Assembly: GCA_016218925.1 (NCBI GenBank)
Contig: JACRCR010000129.1
Coordinates: forward strand, 1 to 49,398
Origin: Deltaproteobacteria bacterium
GTDB taxonomy: Bacteria > Desulfobacterota > Binatia > UBA1149 > CAITLU01
Direction of reading: 5' to 3'
Length of the DNA: 49,398 nt
The translations under genes and the position numbers were made by a program. Positions 25,383 to 35,392 of the stretch are shown piece after piece. Positions within the stretch are counted from its first letter, which is position 1, and each line of letters opens with the position of its first letter. The notes beneath the pieces are model-generated. The model saw only the letters and a list, made by a program, of their open reading frames with translations, was not told the origin of the DNA and ran no database searches.

Positions 25383-25895
25383 ATGGCGGAACCTGCTGAC
25401 AAGAAGATCGGAAACGAGGGTGCGGATCATCGCGATGCGGCGCGGGGCTCGGCCGCTGGTGTTGCCGCCGATGCTTCATGGTACCGCGACGGCCTTCGCT
25501 TCGCGTGCACTTCGTGCGGCCGCTGCTGCACCGGTCATCAAGGTTACGTGTGGGTGAGCGCAGGCGAAGCGGTCGCGCTGGCTGAGCATCTCGGGCTCGA
25601 ACTCGACGACTTCGGCCGTCACTATCTGAGGCGGGTAGGGATGCGTCTGGCGCTGCTGGACGGAGCCGGCGGCGACTGCGTGTTCCTGCAAGGCAAGCTC
25701 TGCAGCGTCTATGAGCTGCGCCCCGCGCAGTGCCGGAGCTTTCCGTGGTGGCCCTCGGCGCTGGCTTCGCCGGAGAGCTGGCGGCGCACGGCCCTGGAAT
25801 GCGAGGGTATCCGTGAGGACGCGCCGCTGGTTGCAGCCGAGGTCATCGATGCGGCCAGACCGGATAGGACCGAGCGAGGCGCAGGCGGACGCTGA
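25383..25895 (+). CDS. YkgJ-family cysteine-cluster protein
   Basis: A 170-residue cytoplasmic protein with the cluster FACTSCGRCCTGHQG (about 41-55), then CVFLQGKLCSVYELRPAQCRSFPWWP (quoted in part: CSVYELRPAQCRSFP). This is the zinc- or iron-chelating CxxC...CC domain of the YkgJ family, whose role is not settled. The first 30 residues are low-complexity Ala/Gly/Asp. It precedes the PAPS reductase gene by 65 nt and may be co-transcribed. Confidence 0.82.
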   Translation: MAEPADKKIGNEGADHRDAARGSAAGVAADASWYRDGLRFACTSCGRCCTGHQGYVWVSAGEAVALAEHLGLELDDFGRHYLRRVGMRLALLDGAGGDCVFLQGKLCSVYELRPAQCRSFPWWPSALASPESWRRTALECEGIREDAPLVAAEVIDAARPDRTERGAGGR

Positions 25896-25960
25896 GCCTC
25901 GCGGGCGTCTCTCGAACGCGCCGTTGATTTCCCGCCTGTTCGGGCCAATATTTCGCTGCT

Positions 25961-26734
25961 ATGAGCCAAGCTGCTGCCTCCGCACCGGTCTCGCGCTTTG
26001 CCGACGTCGACTCGCTGGATCTCGAGACACTGAACGCCGAACTCGAGTACAAGACCGCGCAGGAGCGCCTGGCGTGGGCCTTCGACGCTTTCGGCGCCAA
26101 GATAGTGCTTTCGTCGAGCTTCGGCGCGCAGGCTGCCGTCTGTCTTCACCTGTGTACGCAACTGCGGCCCGACATCCCGGTCGTGGTACTCGACACCGGC
26201 TATCTGTTCTCGCAGACCTATCTCTTCATCGACGAACTCACCGAGAAGCTGAACCTCAACCTGAAGATCTATCGCGCCGAGATCTCGGCGGCGTGGCAGG
26301 AAGCGCGCTACGGCAGGCTATGGGAGCAAGGGCTCGAGGGCATCGAGCGCTACAATCGCATGAACAAGACCGAGCCGATGCAGCGCGCTCTCGACGACCT
26401 CGGGGCTCAGGGCTGGGTCGTCGGCCTGCGCCGCTCGCAGGCCTCGACGCGGCGCCGTCTGGACGTGCTGGGAATCCAGAACGGCTACCTGAAGGTCCAC
26501 CCGATCGTCGATTGGAACGACAAGAAGGTCTTCGACTACATGTGGGACAACGACCTGCCCTACCACCCGCTGTGGGAGCAGGGCTACATCTCGATCGGCG
26601 ACACCCACACCTCGCACCGTCTGGTCGACGGAGTGACCGAAGAAGAGACGCGCTTCTTCGGCCTCAAGCGCGAGTGCGGTCTGCACGAGCCGTTCAAGCC
26701 CGACGACGACTCCGACGGCAAGGCGCGCAAGTAG
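25961..26734 (+). CDS. cysH: Phosphoadenylyl-sulfate (PAPS) reductase
   Basis: A 257-residue assimilatory reductase that converts PAPS to sulfite using thioredoxin. The PP-loop is [14 protein letters not shown] (SSSFGAQ), followed by [25 protein letters not shown] and the C-terminal catalytic ECGLH (Cys about 239). The iron-sulfur-cluster cysteine pairs of APS reductases are absent, favouring PAPS as substrate. No cysD/N/C/I genes are adjacent. The ATG at 25961 lacks a strong ribosome-binding site but begins the usual short leader. Confidence 0.93.
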   Translation: MSQAAASAPVSRFADVDSLDLETLNAELEYKTAQERLAWAFDAFGAKIVLSSSFGAQAAVCLHLCTQLRPDIPVVVLDTGYLFSQTYLFIDELTEKLNLNLKIYRAEISAAWQEARYGRLWEQGLEGIERYNRMNKTEPMQRALDDLGAQGWVVGLRRSQASTRRRLDVLGIQNGYLKVHPIVDWNDKKVFDYMWDNDLPYHPLWEQGYISIGDTHTSHRLVDGVTEEETRFFGLKRECGLHEPFKPDDDSDGKARK

Positions 26735-26803
26735 CTGCGCCTCGCCGTCGGGCCGGACGCTGTCTCGTCGTTTCAGCTCCGACCGGTCGGGAAGGCATGT
26801 CGC

Positions 26804-26821
26804 AAGCCGCGACTTGACCCC
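26804..26821 (-). repeat. Inverted copy of the intergenic repeat core
   Basis: On the minus strand this reads GGGGTCAAGTCGCGGCTT, the same core as at 16893-16953 and 34166-34187. About 60 nt away (26885-26901) is a second element, GGGGGTCATATATGG on the minus strand, which recurs in shortened form (GGGGGTCATAA) beside the copy at 34153; order and orientation of the two elements are conserved. Confidence 0.65.
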
Positions 26822-26904
26822 TCGCAGTTTGTGCGCAGCCGATTCTTCGTTGCTTTCCCTACTTCGTCCTCGCAATGCGGGGCGGACCATATATGACCCC
26901 CAGG

Positions 26905-27669
26905 TCAGTCGAACTTGCCGTGGCGGCCGGCGCCGGCGGCGAAGCGGGAGGCTCCGGCTGCGGTTTCGCCGCTGAGGATCACTTCGCGCCCTCCATATAG
27001 TTCGTTGAGCATCGCGGCCTGGTGGGGCAGGTCCCACTGGTCCAGAGCTGAGCCGCGGTCGGCGCGCAGGCAGTGCTGAGGGAAGGCGGCGATCTGGCGG
27101 GCGAGCGCTTCGGCTTCTTCTCGGGCGCGGCCGTCCTCGACCACGCGATCGGCCAGACCGATCCTCAGGGCCTCCTCGGCTCCAACCGGCCTTCCGGTAA
27201 GGATCAGGTCGAGGGCCCTTCCCTGACCGATCAATCGTGGCAGTCGCACGGTTCCGCCATCGATCAACGGCACCCCCCAGCGGCGGCAGAAAACGCCGAA
27301 GACCGCGCTCTTTTCCGCCACTCTGAGGTCGCACCACAGGGCCAGCTCGAGTCCGCCGGCAACCGCATATCCGGCCACCGCAGCGATGACCGGCTTGGAC
27401 AGGCGCATACGTGTGGGTCCCATCGGACCGTCGCCGTGGGGCAGGACACTATTGCCTTTGCCTTCGGACACGGCTTTCAGGTCGGCGCCGGCGCAGAAGT
27501 TGCCGCCCTCTCCATATAAGACGGCAACCGCGGCATCCTGACGGCCCTCGAAGTCGCGGAACGCCGCCGCCAGCTCGGCTGCGGTGTCCCGGTCCACGGC
27601 GTTGCGCCGGTCCGGGCGCGACAGGACCACCGTAAAGACACCTTCTTTCATCTCTGCCCTTATCGACAT
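26905..27669 (-). CDS. Enoyl-CoA hydratase/isomerase family protein
   Basis: A 254-residue crotonase. The oxyanion-hole segments are NFCAGADLKAV and AVAGYAVAGGLELALW; the glutamate equivalent to the first catalytic Glu is present (GGLELA), but the second (normally in FGxPE) is replaced (FGVFCRRWGVPLIDGG), a pattern characteristic of one crotonase subfamily. So hydratase activity on classic substrates is uncertain. AGGAGG precedes the ATG at 27669. No other beta-oxidation gene is adjacent. Confidence 0.88.
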   Translation of the reverse strand: MSIRAEMKEGVFTVVLSRPDRRNAVDRDTAAELAAAFRDFEGRQDAAVAVLYGEGGNFCAGADLKAVSEGKGNSVLPHGDGPMGPTRMRLSKPVIAAVAGYAVAGGLELALWCDLRVAEKSAVFGVFCRRWGVPLIDGGTVRLPRLIGQGRALDLILTGRPVGAEEALRIGLADRVVEDGRAREEAEALARQIAAFPQHCLRADRGSALDQWDLPHQAAMLNELYGGREVILSGETAAGASRFAAGAGRHGKFD

Positions 27670-27814
27670 GCCGAGCCTCCTCTAGAATGGTGCCGCATTA
27701 TCCGGGTTGGCTGTGCGGTTACCACGACGCGACGAGCTTGCGTCGCCCGCAAGTTCGGAGAACTAATTCGATACGGGTCCGCGATCTGGAGCGGGCCGCG
27801 AAGGAGAGCGCGCG

Positions 27815-28243
27815 ATGCGACGACTGACCCTCGGGGTTGCCACAATTCTACTCGGCCTGGTGGGCGCCGGTTGTTCCCTTCCCGAGGTCTACCCGCTGGC
27901 TGGCGGTCCCACCGGCGGCCCCTCGCCCTACGGCGCGTGGTACGAGCAGCATTGGGCTACCAATGCGATCCTGCTGACGGCGGCCTACAGGCAAGAGTAT
28001 GGCTCCACGCTCAGCGAAGCGCCGCCCGAAGAGGCCGACCAAGGCGAGGCCGCCGAGGCTGGCGCCACCGAGACCGCCGCGCCGCGCCCGTGCTGCGACA
28101 CGCCCGGGTGTCCACACCACGCCGCTGTTTCCGCCGAGTCGCAATCTGCCGAACCCTCAGAGGCCGAGCCGGCGGCCGCGCCCGCCGATGACGCCCGCGA
28201 CGCGCCGGCTACCGTCAAGCCTTCGGGCAAGGTTCGCTACTGA
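27815..28243 (+). CDS. Small alanine/glutamate-rich lipoprotein of unknown function
   Basis: A 142-residue protein with lipobox VGAGC (Cys20), a short conserved-looking segment (PYGAWYEQHWATNAIL, AAYRQEYG), a CCDTPGCPHH motif at about 93-102 that could bind a metal, and Ala/Glu/Pro-rich disordered tails. A GGAGAG ribosome-binding site precedes the ATG. I recognise no family. It lies just upstream of another exported unknown on the same strand. Confidence 0.75.
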   Translation: MRRLTLGVATILLGLVGAGCSLPEVYPLAGGPTGGPSPYGAWYEQHWATNAILLTAAYRQEYGSTLSEAPPEEADQGEAAEAGATETAAPRPCCDTPGCPHHAAVSAESQSAEPSEAEPAAAPADDARDAPATVKPSGKVRY

Positions 28244-28332
28244 CGTCCCCGGGCGTCTGCGCGAGACCACCGATCTTGATCGATCCGCTCACGCTGCGCA
28301 CCACGCGCAGGTCGCGCACGTCGAAGGCGCCT

Positions 28333-29307
28333 GTGCGAGGCGTTCGCGCCGACGCCGCGACGCTCGCGCTGCTGTCGCTTCTCTGTGTTGTCTGCATCCC
28401 CCTTTACGCTTCCGCTGAGCCGCCGCCGCAGGCTCCCGCCCACGGCTTTCGCGCCAAGGCCGCCGATGGCACCGACGTCGTTTTCGATCGCGTCTTCGGT
28501 GCGTACGCGGTGCCACGGCAGATTCGCACCTATTGGTCCGGGGATCGTTTCTACCGCTACATCGACGGATTGTGGCTCTCGGCTTCGGCGCTGACGGGTC
28601 CCTGGGAGATGAGCGCTTCGGCAGTGGTTCCGGCGTCGCTGCGTGCGGCGTTTCCGCCACCCAGGGAGCGCGTGCGCACGAAGCTGCCATCGGGACTCGC
28701 GGTCATCTACGAGCCGAGCATCAGGGTCTTCAGCGTCGTCGGGCAACCCGATCTGTACGTGCACGACGGCCGCTTCCTGCGCTACCTGAATGGCGTCTGG
28801 CTGGTCGCGGCGCGCCAAGATGGGCCGTGGGAGCTGGCTCCGATGAAGGGGCTGCCGACACTGTTGCTACGCAAGGTCGCGCCTCCCGAGCCCGGAGCGC
28901 GCGTGAGTCTGCCGTCGGGACTGGTGCTGGAATACGATGGTGCCTTGGCGATGTTCCGCGTCGCCGGCAAACCCGACACGTACTTCCACAACTGCGCGTT
29001 CTTCGAGCGCCGCGCCGCGACGTGGTTCCGGTCGGCGCGCGCCGATGCGGACTTCGAGGAGATTTCCCTCGCGAAGGTCCCGCCGGCGCTGCGCGCTTCT
29101 TACCGCGACAAGGACGCAGCGGGCTCTGCCTCGAAGGGAGCGCGGCAGGCCGGGAGCAAGGCGGCCAAGCAAGGCAAGGACGCACGCGTGAAGGCGGCGG
29201 GCGCCGGCAAGAAGGCCGCTTCCAACCCGGCGGCGACCGATGCGAAACCGACGCACAAGGTGCCAAAGCCTGCCCACGACAAGCAAGACGCAGCCGAAGG
29301 TCAGTAA
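28333..29307 (+). CDS. Exported protein with three internal repeats, unknown function
   Basis: A protein of about 324 residues with a signal peptide (LLSLLCVVCIPLYASA) and three diverged repeats, each of a GxxVxxxxxxxxxxV strand, then YWSGDRFYRYIDGLWLSA / YVHDGRFLRYLNGVWLVA / YFHNCAFFERRAATWFRS, and GPWE in the first two, ending in VPxxLRA. The C-terminal 70 residues are Lys/Ala-rich and probably disordered. The GTG at 28333 follows GAAGG and puts the signal peptide at the N-terminus; an in-frame TTG at 28276 is the longest possibility. I do not recognise the family; the repeats suggest a small beta-propeller-like or WW-like binding unit. Confidence 0.7.
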   Translation: MRGVRADAATLALLSLLCVVCIPLYASAEPPPQAPAHGFRAKAADGTDVVFDRVFGAYAVPRQIRTYWSGDRFYRYIDGLWLSASALTGPWEMSASAVVPASLRAAFPPPRERVRTKLPSGLAVIYEPSIRVFSVVGQPDLYVHDGRFLRYLNGVWLVAARQDGPWELAPMKGLPTLLLRKVAPPEPGARVSLPSGLVLEYDGALAMFRVAGKPDTYFHNCAFFERRAATWFRSARADADFEEISLAKVPPALRASYRDKDAAGSASKGARQAGSKAAKQGKDARVKAAGAGKKAASNPAATDAKPTHKVPKPAHDKQDAAEGQ

Positions 29308-29355
29308 TCCGCTGCTCGAACGCTTGCCCGCTGGCCGGCTGCGCTGCCTGTGCGG

Positions 29356-30198
29356 CTAGCTTCTCGTTCGATCCTTGCCGAGGCGGCTTGCGACGTACTC
29401 GCGCATCGCGCCGAGCGACTCCGGATCGGTCACCACTCCCAGCAGTCCATCTCCGTCGGCGAAGCTCGTTGTCGCTACGCTCATCGCGCGCGTGATCGCG
29501 GTGACGTGCTCCTTGGTGATTGCCACCGGCACCGGCGGCTTCGCTACCAGCTCGGCGGCCAGCGCTTCGGCGACGGCGACCACTTCGCCGGCCGGCGCCA
29601 CGCGATTCACGAACCCGATGGCCTTGGCCTCGGCTGCGCTGAAGCGCCGGCACGTCATCACCAGTTCCTTGGTCAGCGCCGGACCGATCTCGCGCACGAG
29701 CCGCGGAATGGCTCCCCACGCCAGCGGGATGCCGATGTCTACCTCCGGAATGAACATCACGGTGTCTTCGGCCACCACGCGAAGATCGCAGGCGGCCATC
29801 AGCACGACGCCGCCGCCGACGGCGTGGCCGTGAACCTGCGCGATCGTCACGGCCCGCATCTGCTCGATCGCCTCGGCCATGCGAAATCCGTACTGGCCCG
29901 CCTCGCGGCGGTAGATCCACGGATTGCCCGAGCCCGGCAGCGCAGGCAGCACCGGAGGTTCGTTCATGTCGGCGCCGGCGGTGAAGGCGCGGCCCTCGCC
30001 GCTGACGATGACGACCCGCAACTGGCGATGCTCGTCGAACCAGTGCGCCGCTTGCGCCAGTTCCTGGAGCATCAGCGCGTTCATCGCATTGAGGCGGTCG
30101 GGTCTGGCCAGCGTCAGGCGCCCGAGTGGCCCCTCGACCTGGACGCGAATGGTCTGGAAGGCGCGGGCTTCGGGTGCGGGAGTTTCAGAGGTTTGCAT
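29356..30198 (-). CDS. Enoyl-CoA hydratase/isomerase family protein
   Basis: A 280-residue crotonase. Motifs: LARPDRLNAMNALM, RAFTAGADMNEP, IAQVHGHAVGGGVVLMAACD and FIPEVDIGIPLAWGAIPRL. Here the first catalytic Glu position is Val (GGGVVLM) while the second (IPEVDIG) is kept, the reverse of the crotonase at 26905. Substrate is not predictable. The longer frame to 30444 adds an arginine-rich non-homologous leader and is rejected; the ATG at 30198 has no clear ribosome-binding site. Confidence 0.85.
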   Translation of the reverse strand: MQTSETPAPEARAFQTIRVQVEGPLGRLTLARPDRLNAMNALMLQELAQAAHWFDEHRQLRVVIVSGEGRAFTAGADMNEPPVLPALPGSGNPWIYRREAGQYGFRMAEAIEQMRAVTIAQVHGHAVGGGVVLMAACDLRVVAEDTVMFIPEVDIGIPLAWGAIPRLVREIGPALTKELVMTCRRFSAAEAKAIGFVNRVAPAGEVVAVAEALAAELVAKPPVPVAITKEHVTAITRAMSVATTSFADGDGLLGVVTDPESLGAMREYVASRLGKDRTRS

Positions 30199-30477
30199 GG
30201 TGCCGCTTTGATAGCGCAGCGGTGGTGGTGCGACAACGCGCCGGCGCCGCAGGGGCGGACGGCTGTGCGACCGGTCCCGTCCGCGCCGCCAGAGGCAACC
30301 GCCGACGCGCCAGCGGTAGCGCCACGAGCCCCGGCTGCGCCCGCCACGGCAGCCGCCGGCGAAGCAGCGGACGTGCGATGAGCCCCGCCGGCGCCGCCAT
30401 GGCGAGCGCCGACGCAGCAATGGCTGCGCGAGAAGAGCCCGCACCGTGGCTCGGGTATAGTGCTCGCGAGGATCGCG

Positions 30478-31131
30478 ATGGCGAAGGTCTCCAGCTTGTG
30501 GTCGCGGCTCTGGGGCGCAGTCTGCGCTGGTGCGTTCTGGATCGGACTCGGTGCGGTCGTGTTGGACGTCGCCGTAATCGCGCCGTTATGGATGGCTTCC
30601 CCGCCGGCGTCGGTGCGCGCGTGGGCCGAGGTGGCGCTGCGCCCGGAGCCCGAGCGATTGCTGATGCCGTTCGCGGTAGTGCTCGCGCTGGCAACGGCGC
30701 TGGCCTGGCTTTCGAGTCTGAGTGCCGGCGGGTCGCGTCGCTGGTGGTTGACGCTGGCGGTGCTTGCGGCTTGCGCCGTGGGTTGGACCTCGGCGATCGA
30801 GCTCGGGCCCGTCGAGAGAGCGCTCGGCGCGGCTGCCGCCCGCGACGACCTCGCGCTCGTCGGTCTCGCCGAGCGCTGGTTGCACTGGAGCCTGCTGCGG
30901 CTGGGCGCGCTCGCCATCGGGAGCCTCGCTGCTCACCGCGCGTTGGTGGCGGATCTGATGGTACGGCGGCTGGCACGCCAGGCGATTCGGGCCGGCCACG
31001 GCGGCTCCGAGTTCGCCGGCGGTGGGTACTCGGAGCGAGGCGAGGGGCCGGTCATGATCGCCGAGCCGCGCCGCGCGCGACGGCGCGGGAGACGTCGCGA
31101 CGACTTCGTCTGGAGCGAAGAAGACGAGTGA
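30478..31131 (+). CDS. Four-helix membrane protein of unknown function
   Basis: A 217-residue protein with four predicted membrane helices (about 8-38, 62-82, 90-110, 135-158) followed by a basic/acidic tail (RRARRRGRRRDDFVWSEEDE). GAGG lies before the ATG at 30478; a GTG at 30460 would add six residues. The topology recalls small DUF4149- or DUF1772-type membrane proteins, but I cannot assign it. The 279-nt region to the left, shared with the divergent crotonase gene, is Pro/Ala-codon-like GC-rich sequence with nothing else I can support. Confidence 0.65.
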   Translation: MAKVSSLWSRLWGAVCAGAFWIGLGAVVLDVAVIAPLWMASPPASVRAWAEVALRPEPERLLMPFAVVLALATALAWLSSLSAGGSRRWWLTLAVLAACAVGWTSAIELGPVERALGAAAARDDLALVGLAERWLHWSLLRLGALAIGSLAAHRALVADLMVRRLARQAIRAGHGGSEFAGGGYSERGEGPVMIAEPRRARRRGRRRDDFVWSEEDE

Positions 31132-31243
31132 GAGGTCGCCGCGACCGAGCGCCGCGACCGCCGCGCCCGGTGCGAAGCGCTCAGCATGCCCCGCGCGGGC
31201 AACGCTCGTAGCCAAAAAATAGGGGTTTGCACAGCCCCCCGCG

Positions 31244-31304
31244 TTGACTACAGGCTTTTTTTCGCTGCAAGATACTCGCCTCGCGGAAGGAGTTTCCCTA
31301 TACT
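31244..31304 (+). promoter_or_regulatory. Candidate promoter elements before the HU gene
   Basis: A locally AT-richer stretch holds TTGACT (31244-31249), TATACT (31299-31304) and GATAAT (31310-31315). No pair has ideal 17-nt spacing; TTGACT with CAAGAT (31268) is the closest vegetative-type pair. The base composition contrasts with the rest of the window, supporting a promoter zone. Confidence 0.35.
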
Positions 31305-31356
31305 TTCGCGATAATACGCGGGCAACGGCCCGCCCGACGGAGAAGGAGTAGGAGGC

Positions 31357-31683
31357 ATGGCAAAAAAATCAGGACCGATCGCAGCCCCGCAGACCAAGAG
31401 CCAGTTGATGGGCTCGATTGCTGAGGCAACCGGACTTTCCAAGAGGCAGGTGGCGAGCGTCATGGAGTCGCTCTCGGATCACATCATTCGTCACCTCAAA
31501 CCCAAGGGCGCAGGCAAGTTCACGCTGCCCGGCGTGGCCAAGTTCACGACCGTGAACAAGCCTGCTCGCAAGGCCCGCAAGGGGATCAACCCCTTCACCG
31601 GCGAAGAGATCATGATCAAGGCCAAACCGGCGTCACGCGGTGTGCGCGTGCGCCCGCTCAAGGCCGTCAAGGACCAGGTCTGA
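31357..31683 (+). CDS. HU-family DNA-binding protein
   Basis: A 108-residue nucleoid protein. Motifs: TKSQLMGSIAEATGLSKRQV at the N-terminal helices, then GAGKFTLPGVAKFTTV and the basic arm KPARKARKGINPFTGEEIM, AKPASRGVRVRPLKAVK. It has a 10-residue N-terminal extension and a long C-terminus compared with the 90-residue canonical HU. A strong GGAGTAGGAGG ribosome-binding site precedes the ATG. It is a single-gene unit closed by a strong hairpin. Confidence 0.93.
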   Translation: MAKKSGPIAAPQTKSQLMGSIAEATGLSKRQVASVMESLSDHIIRHLKPKGAGKFTLPGVAKFTTVNKPARKARKGINPFTGEEIMIKAKPASRGVRVRPLKAVKDQV

Positions 31684-31703
31684 GCCTGAGTCCACGGACC
31701 GCA

Positions 31704-31748
31704 GCTTGCGGCCGGGGAAGAGCCTTCGGGCTGTCCCCGGCCGCAAGC
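31704..31748 (+). terminator. Terminator-like hairpin after the HU gene
   Basis: A perfect 15-bp stem (GCTTGCGGCCGGGGA / its complement) contains an inner stem AGCC-TTCG-GGCT closed by a C(UUCG)G tetraloop, an extra-stable RNA loop. No T-tract follows. It starts 20 nt after the HU stop. Confidence 0.7.
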
Positions 31749-31792
31749 GGTTGCTCTGAGGCTTTGGTGGAGCACCGGCGCCGGCAACTTCA

Positions 31793-32857
<1,065 letters not shown>

Positions 32858-33078
32858 AGGCCCATCTGCGGCGTTGGACGCGGACCCTGGTCGCTACGAC
32901 GTACCATCGATCTCGCGCCTCGCCATCTCGGCGCTCGCGCCCGCACGCCCAGCATCCGCGTCCGCCTTGCATCCGGACCTTTCTGAATAGACTGCACGGA
33001 TGAGTTTCTGCGAGGAGTCCGGGCCCGATCCGTCGCTTCGTTCACTCTGCAAGCGGCTCGGGCTAGGGTCCGGGCCCT

Positions 33079-34149
33079 ATGCAATACGATCCGTTCGCCA
33101 GAGGTCCCCATCCGGTCGGCGTTCGCAGCGTCGATCTCAACGATTCTTCGCGTTCGCGCTGGTTGCCGCTGGAGCTGTGGTATCCGGCCGCTTCGTCGTA
33201 CGCGGGCAAGGACACCGACGAAGCGAGCAAGGATCGCTACGATCTGCTGCCCGGCTTCCCTGCGCAGTCTCAGGATGCCGTGCGCGACGCGCAGGCGGTG
33301 GCGGGGCAGTTTCCGCTCGTCGTCTTCTCGCACGGCTTTGGCGGTCATCGCCGCCAGTCCACGTTCCTGTGTACGCACCTGGCAAGTCACGGCTACATCG
33401 TGGCCGCGATGGACCACACCGGTAACACGGTGATGGACATGGCGATGATCACGATGCAGGTGATGACCGGCGGCGCGATGCCCGATGTCGTGACGATGGT
33501 CAGCGACCTCATCGTGGCGCGGCCGGCCGACGTGCTGTTCGTGCTCGACCGCGTGCTGGCCGGCGAGGCCGGCATCGACGCCGACCGGATCGACGCAGAG
33601 CGCGTCGGCATGAGCGGTCACAGCTTCGGTGGCTGGACGACGCTCAAGGTAACCGGCCTGGATCACCGGATTCGCGCCGCGTTGCCGCTCGCACCGGCCG
33701 GCGGCGCCAGCCCGCTGCCTGCCGAGATGCTGCGCGAGTCGCTCGACTTCGCGTGGGGCCGCGACGTTCCCACCCTGTATCTGGTCGCCGACGAGGACAC
33801 CTTGCTGCCGCTGCCGGGGATGCGCGATCTTCTGGAGCGAACACCGTCGAGCAACAAGCGCCTCGCGATCCTGGGAAACTCCGATCACATGCACTTCTGT
33901 GATTCGGTGGAGGCGATGCACGAGCTGTTCCGCACGATGCCGCCGCCGGGACCGCTGGCCGACATCGCCAAGTCTTTGCCTCCGGTCGCGCAGTTGGCGC
34001 CGGGCGAGCACGCCTACCAGTTCAGTCGTGCGCTCGGCCTCGCCCACATGGACGCCGTACTCAAAGGCCGCGAAGATGCCGCCGCCTTCCTGGCCGGCGA
34101 CCTCGCCGCAACCTTCGGTTCGCGCGGCATCACCGTCTCGGTAGCCTAA
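33079..34149 (+). CDS. PAF-acetylhydrolase/dienelactone-hydrolase-like alpha/beta hydrolase
   Basis: A 356-residue cytoplasmic serine hydrolase. The N-terminus (GPHPVGVRSVDLND, LPLELWYPA) and oxyanion strand VVFSHGFGGHRRQS match bacterial platelet-activating-factor-acetylhydrolase-like proteins; the nucleophile elbow is GHSFGG, the acid is probably in VADEDTLLPL, and the His in NSDHMHFCD. Substrate unknown, likely a short ester or lipid. It stands alone, with the intergenic repeat right after its stop. AGGG lies before the ATG. Confidence 0.83.
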   Translation: MQYDPFARGPHPVGVRSVDLNDSSRSRWLPLELWYPAASSYAGKDTDEASKDRYDLLPGFPAQSQDAVRDAQAVAGQFPLVVFSHGFGGHRRQSTFLCTHLASHGYIVAAMDHTGNTVMDMAMITMQVMTGGAMPDVVTMVSDLIVARPADVLFVLDRVLAGEAGIDADRIDAERVGMSGHSFGGWTTLKVTGLDHRIRAALPLAPAGGASPLPAEMLRESLDFAWGRDVPTLYLVADEDTLLPLPGMRDLLERTPSSNKRLAILGNSDHMHFCDSVEAMHELFRTMPPPGPLADIAKSLPPVAQLAPGEHAYQFSRALGLAHMDAVLKGREDAAAFLAGDLAATFGSRGITVSVA

Positions 34150-34165
34150 CAGGGGGTCATAACAG

Positions 34166-34187
34166 GGGGTCAAGTCGCGGCTTTCGA
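34166..34187 (+). repeat. Copy of the intergenic repeat core
   Basis: The core GGGGTCAAGTCGCGGCTT followed by TCGA lies directly after the hydrolase stop and 40 nt before the acyl-CoA dehydrogenase. It is preceded by a shortened second element AGGGGGTCATAAC at 34151, as in the inverted locus at 26804-26901. Confidence 0.65.
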
Positions 34188-34225
34188 CAACTACGACGCG
34201 CGCTGCGCGCAGGCTACGCACCTAG

Positions 34226-35392
34226 ATGGACTTCGCACTTCCCGCCGAGCTCGACGCCGTGCGCGTCGAAGCCGAACGTCTGGCCGCAGCGTTCGATGAC
34301 GACTACTGGCGCGCCAAAGACGGCGCGCACCAGTTCCCGTGGGAGTTCTACCGGGCGTTCGCTGCCGGCGGCTGGCTCGGCATCGCGGTGCCGCAGCAGT
34401 ACGGCGGCGCGGGTCTCGGCGTGATGGCGGCGGGTACGCTGCTGCGCGCGGTGGCCAGTAGCGGCGGCGCGATGAACGCCGCCTCGACGCTGCACATTTC
34501 AATCTTCGGCATGGGGCCGGTGATCCACCACGGCTCCGAGGCGATGAAGCGCAAGTACCTGCCGCCCACCGCCAGCGGTGAGTTGCATGTTTCGTTCGGC
34601 GTCACCGAAGACGACGCCGGCACCGACACCTCGCGCATCCGCACCAGCGCGGTGCGGGCCGGCGATCACTGGGTGATCAGCGGCAAGAAGACCTGGAACA
34701 CCAAGGCCCAGCAGGCCGACAAGATCCTGCTGCTGGCGCGTACGACGCCGCGCGAGCAATGTGCGAAACCTCTTGAAGGCATGACGCTGTTCCTGGCCGA
34801 CCTGGACCCGCGCTACTGCGAGATCCGCGAAATCGCCAAGCTCGGCCGCAACGCCGTGAACTCCAACGAGGTGTTCATACACGAACTGCCGGTTGAAGAC
34901 GCCGACGTCGTCGGCGAAGTAGGTCGCGGCTTCCATCATCTCATCGATGGAATCAATCCGGAGCGCATCGTGATTGCGGCCGAAGCGGTCGGGATCGGGC
35001 GGCGCGCGCTCGAACGTGCCACCAGCTACGCGCGAGAACGCGTCGTCTTCGGTCGCGCGATCGGTCAGAACCAGGCGATCGCGCATCCGCTGGCCGATTC
35101 GTGGTCGGAACTGGAGGCCGCCGATCTGCTGTGGATGAAGGCCGCGTGGGCCTACGACCGCGGCGAGAACGCGGGCGCATTGGCCAACATGGCCAAGCTG
35201 CGCGCCGCCGACGCGGGATTTCGCGCCTGCGACCGCGCGATGCAGACGCTCGGAGGTTTCGGCTACGCCTGCGAGTACGACATCGAGCGCTACTGGCGCG
35301 AGTCGCGGCTGATGCGCATCGCGCCGATTTCGCAGGAAATGGCTCTCAACTATCTGTGCGAGCACGTGCTCGCGCTTCCCAAGAGCTATTGA
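34226..35392 (+). CDS. Acyl-CoA dehydrogenase
   Basis: A 388-residue FAD enzyme. Motifs: GGWLGIAVPQQYGGAGLG, FGVTEDDAGTDTSRI (substrate/FAD loop), WVISGKKTWNTKA, LGRNAVNSNEVFIHE, ERVVFGRAIGQNQAI, and the C-terminal QTLGGFGYACEYDIERYWRE (core GGFGY, RYWRE). The catalytic base position cannot be fixed by eye. It oxidises an acyl-CoA to the enoyl-CoA and passes electrons to ETF. It is translationally coupled to the Nudix gene through TTGA. Confidence 0.93.
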   Translation: MDFALPAELDAVRVEAERLAAAFDDDYWRAKDGAHQFPWEFYRAFAAGGWLGIAVPQQYGGAGLGVMAAGTLLRAVASSGGAMNAASTLHISIFGMGPVIHHGSEAMKRKYLPPTASGELHVSFGVTEDDAGTDTSRIRTSAVRAGDHWVISGKKTWNTKAQQADKILLLARTTPREQCAKPLEGMTLFLADLDPRYCEIREIAKLGRNAVNSNEVFIHELPVEDADVVGEVGRGFHHLIDGINPERIVIAAEAVGIGRRALERATSYARERVVFGRAIGQNQAIAHPLADSWSELEAADLLWMKAAWAYDRGENAGALANMAKLRAADAGFRACDRAMQTLGGFGYACEYDIERYWRESRLMRIAPISQEMALNYLCEHVLALPKSY

